From DASSUW01 sp035706585 (GTDB taxonomy: Bacteria; Actinomycetota; Thermoleophilia; Solirubrobacterales; Solirubrobacteraceae): a stretch of 9,346 bases of DNA. The DNA lies in contig DASSUW010000349.1 in assembly GCA_035706585.1 (NCBI GenBank), forward strand, positions 1 to 9,346. Reading direction: 5' to 3'. Below the pieces are notes generated by a model. The model saw only the letters and a program-made list of their open reading frames with translations, was not told where the DNA came from and did no database searches. Position numbers and translations under genes: made by a program. The stretch's first letter is position 1, and each line of letters opens with the position of its first letter. Positions 1 through 4,389 of this stretch are shown here, piece after piece.

Positions 1-1
1 T

Positions 2-361
2 GATGTGATCGTCGGGATCCGTCCCGAGCACTTCGAGGACGCCGCCGTGCACAAGGACACCAACGGCGACCACATGAAGTTCCGCACCAAGATCGACGTC
101 GTCGAATCGATGGGCTCAGAGCTCTACGTCTACTTCGACGTGGAGGCTGGCGGCGTCGAATCGGCCGAGCTGACCGAGCTGGCGGCCGACGCGGGCATGG
201 AGGACCTGCCACGCCACGGCGACGGCGCCCAGCAGGTCGTCGCGCGCCTGTCGGCCGAGAGCAAGGCGAGCCGCGGCAACGAGGCCGAGCTCGTCGTCGA
301 CACCAGCCAGATGAAGTTGTTCGCGGCGGACGACGGCCGCAGCATGACCGCCGCCGCCTGA
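2..361 (+). CDS. ugpC: ABC transporter ATP-binding protein, UgpC/MalK type (C-terminal part only)
   Basis: This is the last 119 codons of a gene that begins before the window; the frame is open from base 2. The visible part starts at 'GIRPEH', the conserved motif that opens the C-terminal regulatory (TOBE) domain of carbohydrate-importer ATPases of the UgpC/MalK/MsmK family. It continues through a stretch of the type 'DVVESMGSELYVYF', which is typical of the same domain. The Walker A, signature and Walker B motifs must lie upstream and cannot be seen. By family, the protein would energise import of a sugar or of glycerol-3-phosphate at the inner face of the membrane. The acidic insert at about residues 45-75 is longer than in the enterobacterial proteins. 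The gene converges on the BON gene with only 3 bases between the stop codons, so there is no room for a separate terminator. The family is secure; the substrate is unknown, and the symbol reflects the usual automatic name. Confidence 0.85.
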   Translation, partial: DVIVGIRPEHFEDAAVHKDTNGDHMKFRTKIDVVESMGSELYVYFDVEAGGVESAELTELAADAGMEDLPRHGDGAQQVVARLSAESKASRGNEAELVVDTSQMKLFAADDGRSMTAAA

Positions 362-364
362 GCC

Positions 365-793
365 CTACAGCCTGTCCTGCACCGCCGCCCGCGGCTCGGC
401 CGTGGGCGCCGGTGTGCCGGGACGGTGAAGGAGGTTCTTGACGCCCTTGACGCCGTCGACCTTCTTGGCATCGTCGGCGAAGCGCTCGATCCACGCATCT
501 TCGGCCACCGTGCCGCGCAGGTGGACGACGCCCGCCTGCACGTCGATCGACACGTCGCCCTTCGGGGCGTCGGCGGAGCGGAAGATCTCGGACTCGACCT
601 TGCGCGCGAGCGTCACGTCGTCGACGTCCTCGATCTTGTGCATGCCCGGCACGCTCGGCGTGGCCGTCGCCACGGCGCCCTTGACCTTGCCGGCGGCGTA
701 GCTGAGCTGCTTACGGTGCGAGGAGTCGCTGAAGTACTTGGCGGCGGCGGCTGCCGCGCCGACACCGAGAAGAAGAGTGAAGAGACGGCTCAT
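365..793 (-). CDS. BON-domain protein with N-terminal membrane anchor
   Basis: A 142-residue protein. Residues 4-19 are hydrophobic and Ala-rich with no clear signal peptidase site, so an uncleaved membrane anchor is likely. A linker follows, then a single BON domain at about residues 58-124 with the characteristic pattern 'DVQAGVVHLRGTV' and the closing 'VDGVKGVKNLL'. BON domains (OsmY-like) are thought to bind membranes or hydrophobic ligands and often occur in osmotic or envelope stress proteins. The C-terminal tail is Pro/Ala-rich. The ATG at 793 is chosen because a near-perfect SigB-type promoter ends 9 bases upstream (GTTT at 824-827, GGGTAG at 803-808). There is no Shine-Dalgarno sequence, so translation is probably leaderless. 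The gene is last in a leftward series starting with the anti-sigma kinase, 36 bases after the ParB-domain gene, but its own promoter allows separate induction. A stress-protein role is inferred. Confidence 0.85.
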   Translation of the reverse strand: MSRLFTLLLGVGAAAAAAKYFSDSSHRKQLSYAAGKVKGAVATATPSVPGMHKIEDVDDVTLARKVESEIFRSADAPKGDVSIDVQAGVVHLRGTVAEDAWIERFADDAKKVDGVKGVKNLLHRPGTPAPTAEPRAAVQDRL

Positions 794-802
794 ACGGATC
801 GG

Positions 803-827
803 CTACCCGAGCAGTGCCCACGGAAAC
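803..827 (-). promoter_or_regulatory. SigB/SigF-type promoter of the BON gene
   Basis: On the minus strand the sequence reads GTTT (824-827), 15 bases, then GGGTAG (803-808). This matches the general-stress sigma consensus GTTT-N14-16-GGGTAT at 9 of 10 positions. The ATG of the BON gene follows 9 bases after the hexamer, so the transcript should begin at or within a few bases of the start codon. The -35 element lies just downstream of the ParB-domain gene's stop codon. Confidence 0.7.
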
Positions 828-829
828 GC

Positions 830-1723
830 TCAAAGCCCCTTGCGGCGAACCGGGCGCGGAGGGGGTCTGCGGCGCCATTTCCGGCGGCGTTCCTCGCGCC
901 GCAGCTGGTCCAGCACGTCATCGCTCCACTCGTGCGTCCGCAGCACGCGGTAGCGGTCCGCGGCGACGCGCATGTAGCCCTCGGCCTCGGTCTCTCCCTC
1001 GGCGATCAGGTCGCCCGCGCGCAGCAACTCGACCACCGGCTCGTACTCCTCGGTGAACCAGTGGCGGGCGACCTCGGCGCGGTCCATGTACGTGCCGCGG
1101 TGCTGCATCGCGCGGAAGCCCCACGCCTCGACCGCCTCCGCCAGCACACCGTAGTCCCATGGGTCGGTCAGCTGGATGCGATCGCGCGCCTCGCGCGGCA
1201 ACGGCACGCGCTCGCGGAACAGCCGCTCGTGGTCCTTGAGCGGGAGGTCCGAGACGAGCGTGTCCGCGCTCAGCGGGATGCGTGTCAGCACTTCGACGAC
1301 GTAGGCGTCGATGTCGGTCCGCCCGAGCGACTTGGCGACCGAGACGCGGTGGTGGCCGTCGCGCACGAAGTAGAGGTCGCCGACCTTGAACAGCGAGACC
1401 GGCGGGAGCGCCTCGCCACGGCGCTGCGCCGCGTTGATCCGCTCCCAGCGCGAGCGCAGGCGCGCCGACGTCGGCCGCAGCCCGCGGTCGAAGTCCACGG
1501 TCCGGTCGACGCTGCCGACGATCGCCTCCAGCGGCACGACCTGCAGGCCGAGGTCGTGCTGCCCGGCGCGGCCGAGCGCCTCGACGACCTCCTCGAACGG
1601 CAGCATCAGCGCGACGTCGTCGGGCTCGCGCCGCAACCGGCGGCCGATGTCCGCGAGCAGACGCGCCCGGCGTGCGCGCGAGAAGTCGGACTGGGCGTCG
1701 GAGCCGGGGAACCCCGTGCTCAC
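830..1723 (-). CDS. ParB/sulfiredoxin-fold domain protein
   Basis: A 297-residue protein starting at GTG 1723; the GAGG overlapping the upstream STAS stop codon, 11 bases before the start, is a plausible ribosome site. At about residues 62-145 there is a ParB N-terminal-like domain: 'VVPLEAIVGSVDR', then 'LPPVSLFKVGDLYFVRDGHH' and 'RVSVAKSLG'. The DGHHR box occupies the place of the GERRxxA nucleotide-binding box of ParB. The helix-turn-helix and dimerisation domains of true chromosome-partitioning ParB are not recognisable. The second half (about 150-275) is helical and charged, and the tail (about 278-297) is strongly basic, with many Arg and Pro, which could bind nucleic acid. A partitioning role is therefore unlikely despite the usual database name. 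The gene sits 13 bases behind a STAS antagonist gene, apparently in the same operon, so a role in stress signalling or nucleotide sensing is possible. No specific function can be given. Confidence 0.8.
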   Translation of the reverse strand: MSTGFPGSDAQSDFSRARRARLLADIGRRLRREPDDVALMLPFEEVVEALGRAGQHDLGLQVVPLEAIVGSVDRTVDFDRGLRPTSARLRSRWERINAAQRRGEALPPVSLFKVGDLYFVRDGHHRVSVAKSLGRTDIDAYVVEVLTRIPLSADTLVSDLPLKDHERLFRERVPLPREARDRIQLTDPWDYGVLAEAVEAWGFRAMQHRGTYMDRAEVARHWFTEEYEPVVELLRAGDLIAEGETEAEGYMRVAADRYRVLRTHEWSDDVLDQLRREERRRKWRRRPPPRPVRRKGL

Positions 1724-1736
1724 CGGGCGCGGGGCC

Positions 1737-2102
1737 TCACCCGCCGGCGCTGACGGCGTCGCCGTCGAGCGCGTCGTCCATCGACTTGACGAGCGTGAAG
1801 ACGCCGTCGAGACCAGTGATCCGGAAGGTCTTCACGATGGCGTCATTGTCGCAGACGACCACCAGCGATCCGCCACGCAGCTTGAGGCGGCGGTGGGCTC
1901 CGATCAGCACGCCGAGGCTCGAGGAGTCGATGAACGTCGTGGCCGTCAGATCGACGATCACGTTCGAGCTGCCGGCGTCGATCGGCGCCGACACGCGCTG
2001 CTTGAACTCAGGCGCGGTGAAGAGATCGATCTCGCCGGTCACCGCGACGACGTGGGTGGAGTCGCCGAGGCGGCGGTCGGTGATCGCGAAGTCCGTTGCC
2101 AT
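1737..2102 (-). CDS. STAS-domain anti-sigma factor antagonist (SpoIIAA/RsbV type)
   Basis: A 121-residue protein that is essentially one STAS domain. It has 'VVAVTGEIDLFTAPEF' near the N terminus and 'TTFIDSSSLGVLIGAHRRLK' around residues 56-75. Ser60, directly after the Asp, aligns with the Ser58 of Bacillus SpoIIAA that the anti-sigma kinase phosphorylates, and the following SSLG is canonical. In this family the unphosphorylated form binds the kinase and frees the sigma factor. The gene lies 36 bases behind the RsbW-like pair and 13 bases before the ParB-domain gene, on the same strand, which fits a partner-switching operon. The ATG at 2102 matches the normal family start; only a weak AGG is visible upstream. 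The length is normal for a stand-alone antagonist. Its likely partner is the kinase at 2528-2938, but the real pairing is inferred from position. Confidence 0.9.
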   Translation of the reverse strand: MATDFAITDRRLGDSTHVVAVTGEIDLFTAPEFKQRVSAPIDAGSSNVIVDLTATTFIDSSSLGVLIGAHRRLKLRGGSLVVVCDNDAIVKTFRITGLDGVFTLVKSMDDALDGDAVSAGG

Positions 2103-2138
2103 GAGCCTGTACGTCTGCCCGGCCGTAGCCGGTTCGAA

Positions 2139-2531
2139 TCATCGCCCGTTCGTATAAGCGAGCCGCACGTGCAGGAACTCAGTCTCGCCCTCAGGGGTGA
2201 CGGAAAGCTCGTCGGCGAGCTGCTCGATCACGTTGCCGACGCCCGGCACCGCGGCGTCGACGATCAGCGCCCGGCCGCCGCCCTGGCGCAGCGGGCCGAC
2301 GCGCAGGAGCAGCGAGCGGTCCCCGGGGTCCAGCGCGACGTTGATCTTGTCGTCGATGCTGTGCGCGGGCGCGCGCGCGGCGATCAGGTCGGCCACCAGC
2401 ACGGCGTCGTCGAGCCGGTCGAGCGGCAGATCCGCGCGGGCAGCGAGCATTCCGACGACGCGCCGCAGGATCGGGCCGACGAGCGGGCCGGAGGCGATCG
2501 AGACCGTCGTCGCCGGCTCGGCGGTCGTCAC
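2139..2531 (-). CDS. Degenerate RsbW-like (HATPase-fold) protein, probably catalytically inactive
   Basis: A 130-residue protein. The GTG start at 2531 overlaps the TGA of the upstream kinase gene (shared bases 2528-2531), a classic coupling arrangement. The frame stays open further upstream, but that extension reads through the kinase gene as Arg-rich nonsense, so the GTG is chosen. The protein lines up by pattern with the kinase along its length: 'LPLDRLDDAVLVADLIAARA' matches 'LPADLVEDMRLAVTEACTNV', and 'INVALDPGDRSLLLRVG' matches the kinase strands 'IDVVIRPNGDKLDLIVSDQG'. At the N-box, Glu and Asn are replaced by Leu and Arg, and the DxGxG box is missing (GPLRQGGG). It should therefore not bind ATP normally or phosphorylate an antagonist. 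It could act as a dimer partner, scaffold or decoy for the kinase. The homology is judged by eye only; the fold assignment is likely but not certain. Confidence 0.75.
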   Translation of the reverse strand: MTTAEPATTVSIASGPLVGPILRRVVGMLAARADLPLDRLDDAVLVADLIAARAPAHSIDDKINVALDPGDRSLLLRVGPLRQGGGRALIVDAAVPGVGNVIEQLADELSVTPEGETEFLHVRLAYTNGR

Positions 2532-2938
2532 GCGACCCCCAGGCGCGGCCGGCACTGGAACGTCATCGCAAGCCGGCTGCCGTGGGTGGGGCCGTGTTCG
2601 ATCTCGACGTGGTCGGCGAGCGCGGCGATCAGCGGCAGCCCGAGGCCCGGGCCGGCGAGATCGGGGCTCGGGCCGATCCCGGCGCCCTGGTCGGACACGA
2701 TCAGGTCGAGCTTGTCCCCGTTGGGGCGGATCACGACGTCGATCGGCCCCGGCTCGCCGTCGTGGTAGGCGTGGCGCACCACGTTCGTGCACGCCTCGGT
2801 GACCGCGAGCCGCATGTCCTCGACCAGGTCGGCCGGCAGCTGCAGGGCCTCGGCGAACGCGCCCAGGACGTGCCGGATCACCGCCACGTTCTCGGGGCGG
2901 GCCGGAAGTGTGAGGCGCACGTCGGAACTCATGGTCAT
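2528..2938 (-). CDS. RsbW/SpoIIAB-like anti-sigma factor serine kinase
   Basis: A protein of about 136 residues of the HATPase_c_2 family. These proteins bind a SigB/SigF-type sigma factor and phosphorylate a STAS antagonist on Ser. The ATP-binding motifs are intact: N-box 'AVTEACTNVVRHAY' (around residues 45-58), G1 box 'SDQGAGIG' (about 82-89), G2-like 'GPGLGLPLI' and the final 'HGSRLAM'. The frame is open to an ATG at 3031, but the extra 31 codons are Arg/His-rich, have about 65% GC at third positions (far below the neighbouring genes) and contain a perfect hairpin, so they are treated as untranslated leader. ATG 2938 or 2932 gives the usual family length, although neither has a good Shine-Dalgarno sequence. 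The gene heads the leftward operon and has a SigB-type promoter at 3049-3074. The likely client is the sigma factor at 6135-6941, inferred from proximity. Confidence 0.88.
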   Translation of the reverse strand: MTMSSDVRLTLPARPENVAVIRHVLGAFAEALQLPADLVEDMRLAVTEACTNVVRHAYHDGEPGPIDVVIRPNGDKLDLIVSDQGAGIGPSPDLAGPGLGLPLIAALADHVEIEHGPTHGSRLAMTFQCRPRLGVA

Positions 2939-2994
2939 CGCACGCGTCCCGGAGGCACCTCGCCGGGGCTTGTGGCGATGGCCCTCTCGTGCGC

Positions 2995-3013
2995 TCCCAC
3001 GGAAAGCGTGGGA
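2995..3013 (-). other. Perfect hairpin in the leader of the anti-sigma operon
   Basis: TCCCACG (2995-3001) and CGTGGGA (3007-3013) form a perfect 7-bp stem around a 5-base loop. It lies between the predicted promoter (3049-3074) and the chosen start codon (2938). No T-run follows, so it is not a classic terminator. It could protect the leader RNA or affect translation of the kinase. Confidence 0.5.
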
Positions 3014-3048
3014 AGACATATCACTGCCCATATTCGACGTGATCAGCA

Positions 3049-3074
3049 GTACCCCGGCTCCGGAACCCGGTAAC
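3049..3074 (-). promoter_or_regulatory. SigB/SigF-type promoter of the anti-sigma operon
   Basis: The minus strand reads GTTA (3071-3074), 16 bases, then GGGTAC (3049-3054), which matches the general-stress consensus GTTT-N14-16-GGGTAT at 8 of 10 positions. Transcription would begin near 3041. This gives a leader of about 100 bases to the preferred start at 2938, or about 10 bases if the ATG at 3031 were used. The placement suggests feedback of the stress sigma factor on its own regulators. Confidence 0.55.
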
Positions 3075-3085
3075 AGTCGCCGCCC

Positions 3086-3109
3086 GCGTGGTCGTGAAGC
3101 GAACCACGC
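3086..3109 (+). repeat. Inverted repeat upstream of the second STAS gene
   Basis: GCGTGGT (3086-3092) and ACCACGC (3103-3109) form a perfect 7-base inverted repeat with a 10-base spacer, 50 bases before the ATG at 3160. It could be a regulator-binding site or an RNA hairpin in the leader. No convincing promoter hexamers for the plus-strand gene were found around it. Confidence 0.4.
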
Positions 3110-3159
3110 TCACGAGCGGTCTGAGCATGACAGAATCGCGGCTGAGGAGCGACGGGGGG

Positions 3160-3552
3160 ATGGACGACGACCAGTACAGCCGCGAGGCGGCGAGCATCGA
3201 CGATCGCGGGCTGAGGCCGCCCGCCGCGTACGCGATCCGCGTGCGCGACGGCGCGCCGGTGCTCGTGCTCGAGGGCGAGCTCGACATCGCGTCCGCCCCG
3301 GAGCTGCGCCGGCGCATCGACGCGTTCGCCGGGGACGCGCTCGTGCTCGACTTCAAACGCACGACGTTCATCGACTCGGCCGTCCTGAAGGAGCTCTTGC
3401 GCGCGCGCGTGGAGCTTGCCGAGCGCGGGGTGCGGCTGGTCCTGGCCGCCATGCCGGCGCCGGTGCGCCGGCTGATGGACCTCACGCGCACGTCGGAGCT
3501 GTTCGAGGGCGCCGACAGCGTCGACGCGGCGCTGGCGATGCTCAACGGCTGA
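3160..3552 (+). CDS. Second STAS-domain anti-sigma factor antagonist
   Basis: A 130-residue protein. ATG 3160 is chosen because GAGGAG (3144-3149) lies 10 bases upstream; the earlier in-frame starts at 3088 and 3127 lack such a site. A short acidic N-terminal region (about residues 1-22) precedes one STAS domain with 'VLVLEGELDIASAPELRRRI' and 'TTFIDSAVLKELLRARVELA'. Ser73, after the Asp, aligns with the phosphorylated Ser of SpoIIAA/RsbV, but the usual SSGLG is SAVLK, so helix contacts with a kinase may differ from those of the antagonist at 1737-2102. By family it would bind an RsbW-like kinase or belong to another partner-switch branch. It is transcribed away from the anti-sigma operon, and its 3' end overlaps the DUF1360 gene, on the opposite strand, by 11 bases. 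Confidence 0.88.
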   Translation: MDDDQYSREAASIDDRGLRPPAAYAIRVRDGAPVLVLEGELDIASAPELRRRIDAFAGDALVLDFKRTTFIDSAVLKELLRARVELAERGVRLVLAAMPAPVRRLMDLTRTSELFEGADSVDAALAMLNG

Positions 3553-3994
3553 CCGAGTTCGCCTCCGCGCACAGCCACGAGAAGCCGGCGTGGAGCATGT
3601 CGTTGCCCGCCGAGGAGGCGAGCACGGTCGCGACGGTCCGGCCGGTGGCGGGCGCGTGCAGGCGCAGCGCCACCAGCGCGAGCGCGCTCCACGCCCCGGT
3701 GCAGCGCGTGCACGTGAGGAGCTCGCCGACGGCGTAGCGCAGGCGGCGGCCCTTCGGGCGCCGGCGGCCCGGCTGCTCCTCCACGAACGGCTGGCGGATC
3801 CAGCTCTCGACCTTCTCGTGGACGATCAGCTTGGACAGGGCGAACGTGGCGGCCGCGAGGACAGGCAGCTCGGCGCGGCTGACCGGCTCGCGGTCGCGCG
3901 CGCTCAGCGCGGCGGCACCGAGCAGCGCGCCGTACGCGCTGGTCAGGACCGCGTAGTCGACGGCCTCGGTGGGCGTCTGGGTCACCGGTCGCAC
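3542..3994 (-). CDS. DUF1360 family membrane protein
   Basis: A protein of about 150 residues with the DUF1360 pattern: an N-terminal hydrophobic helix ('YAVLTSAYGALLGAAALSA', about 14-32), a second one leading into 'TFALSKLIVHEKVESWIRQP' (about 50-69), a basic segment with 'RRRPKGRRLRYAVGELLTCT', the family's CxxC ('CTRCTGAW', about 95-102) and two further hydrophobic stretches ending in 'SAGNDMLHAGFSWLCAEAN'. The function of the family is unknown; the cysteine pair could bind metal or form a disulfide. The start is uncertain because the frame remains open for hundreds of codons upstream. GTG 3994 is preferred: it lies 2 bases after the TGA of the small Pro-rich ORF, suggesting termination-reinitiation; GTG 3985 is the alternative. 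Expression probably comes from the SigB-type promoter at 4105-4129, making this a likely stress gene. Confidence 0.8.
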   Translation of the reverse strand: MRPVTQTPTEAVDYAVLTSAYGALLGAAALSARDREPVSRAELPVLAAATFALSKLIVHEKVESWIRQPFVEEQPGRRRPKGRRLRYAVGELLTCTRCTGAWSALALVALRLHAPATGRTVATVLASSAGNDMLHAGFSWLCAEANSVSR

Positions 3995-3996
3995 GA

Positions 3997-4095
3997 TCAG
4001 ATCGGCCGGGGATTGGGGTCGGGCGGGAGCGGCCCCGGCTCCGGCGTCGGCGACGGCGGCTGCGGCGGGGGCTCCGGGCGCGGAATCGTGGTCAC
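3997..4095 (-). CDS. Small proline-rich ORF (32 residues), leaderless, upstream of DUF1360
   Basis: GTG at 4095 to TGA at 3997 encodes 32 residues, about half of them proline. It opens with 'VTTIPRPEPPPQPPSPTPEP' and ends 'NPRPI', with Glu and Asp interspersed. It begins exactly 9 bases after a GGGTAC hexamer, the same spacing as the start codons of the BON and Gly-rich membrane protein genes after theirs. Third codon positions are GC in 30 of 32 sense codons, against about three quarters in the alternative frame continuous with DUF1360, which favours real coding. It has no hydrophobic segment, so it is probably a disordered cytoplasmic peptide. Alternatively it is a leader peptide: runs of Pro-Pro slow ribosomes, and its stop lies 2 bases before the DUF1360 GTG. 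I do not recognise a named family. Confidence 0.5.
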   Translation of the reverse strand: MTTIPRPEPPPQPPSPTPEPGPLPPDPNPRPI

Positions 4096-4104
4096 GCGAC
4101 TCGC

Positions 4105-4129
4105 GTACCCGTCGACCGGGACCCTTAAC
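4105..4129 (-). promoter_or_regulatory. SigB/SigF-type promoter of the Pro-rich ORF and DUF1360 gene
   Basis: The minus strand reads GTTA (4126-4129), 15 bases, then GGGTAC (4105-4110), 8 of 10 matches to GTTT-N14-16-GGGTAT. GTG 4095 follows 9 bases after the hexamer, predicting a leaderless or almost leaderless transcript. Confidence 0.62.
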
Positions 4130-4131
4130 GA

Positions 4132-4159
4132 CCGAGACGCCCCGGGTGGGGCGCCTCGG
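4132..4159 (-). terminator. Candidate GC-rich terminator hairpin
   Basis: CCGAG-A-CGCCCC (4132-4143) pairs with GGGGCG-C-CTCGG (4148-4159): 11 base pairs with one mismatch and a 4-base loop. It lies just upstream of the -35 element at 4126-4129 and about 230 bases beyond the stop of the leftward Gly-rich membrane protein gene, so it may end that transcript before the next promoter. There is no T-run, so a function as a protein-free terminator is uncertain. Confidence 0.4.
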
Positions 4160-4240
4160 CCTGATGAGGAGGAGGTTGTTGGCGCGCCGGCCGGAGAGTT
4201 GGAGGGCTGTCCCGCGACGCGACACCTGGCTTGTCCCCTC

Positions 4241-4273
4241 TGGACGCTTTATCCAAACCGATCGGAGCGTCCA
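4241..4273. repeat. Perfect 8-base inverted repeat
   Basis: TGGACGCT (4241-4248) and AGCGTCCA (4266-4273) are perfect inverted copies around a 17-base, locally AT-richer spacer. It could be an operator or the stem of a small structured RNA. It is too long-looped for a typical intrinsic terminator. Confidence 0.45.
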
Positions 4274-4312
4274 GACGAACCTGGCGCGTTGCCGCTCGCC
4301 AGCTCGGACGAC

Positions 4313-4367
4313 CGCGCCGCGGGGGGAGCGGCAGCGAGGTCGCGCCGCGGGGGCGCGGCAGCGAACT
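4313..4367. repeat. Imperfect tandem repeat of about 27 bases, two copies
   Basis: The 28 bases at 4313-4340 and the 27 bases at 4341-4367 share CGCGCCGCGGGGG at the start and GCGGCAGCGA near the end, with a small indel and a few mismatches. They lie just after the stop of the leftward gene ending at 4390. The low sequence complexity suggests simple slippage rather than a functional array. Confidence 0.45.
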
Positions 4368-4389
4368 CGAGGCGCGGCGGTGAGTCGGA

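Larger units (their letters stand above)
4096..4389. other. Noncoding region between the Pro-rich ORF and the Gly-rich membrane protein gene
   Basis: No convincing gene is seen in these 294 bases; the open frames across it are Arg/Gly/Pro-rich shadows. It holds the promoter at 4105-4129, the hairpin at 4132-4159, the inverted repeat at 4241-4273 and an imperfect tandem repeat at 4313-4367. The stretch at 4241-4260 is the least GC-rich part (TTTATCCAAACC) and could hold a promoter or RNA. Confidence 0.5.

Noticed and set aside
2119..2132. Short hairpin CCGGC-CGTA-GCCGG between the RsbW-like and STAS genes
   Set aside because: Five GC pairs with a 4-base loop are expected by chance at this GC content, and no T-run follows.
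2131..2140. GGTTCGAATC, resembling a tRNA T-loop
   Set aside because: The flanking bases cannot form a T-stem and no acceptor, D or anticodon arms are found on either strand. It lies between the RsbW-like and STAS genes.
425..2768. Long plus-strand frames (425-1753, 1386-2768)
   Set aside because: They are antisense shadows of the BON, ParB-domain, STAS and RsbW-like genes, with Arg/Ala/Asp-rich composition and no family motifs.
817..3005. CCCACGGAAA shared by the BON promoter spacer and the anti-sigma leader hairpin
   Set aside because: A 10-base match is expected many times by chance in a window of this size, and it occupies different places relative to the promoters.
2938..3031. N-terminal extension of the anti-sigma kinase to ATG 3031
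   Set aside because: Its third-position GC is far lower than in real genes here, it contains a perfect hairpin and it exceeds the family length. It is kept as an alternative only if transcription starts near 3041 and translation is almost leaderless.
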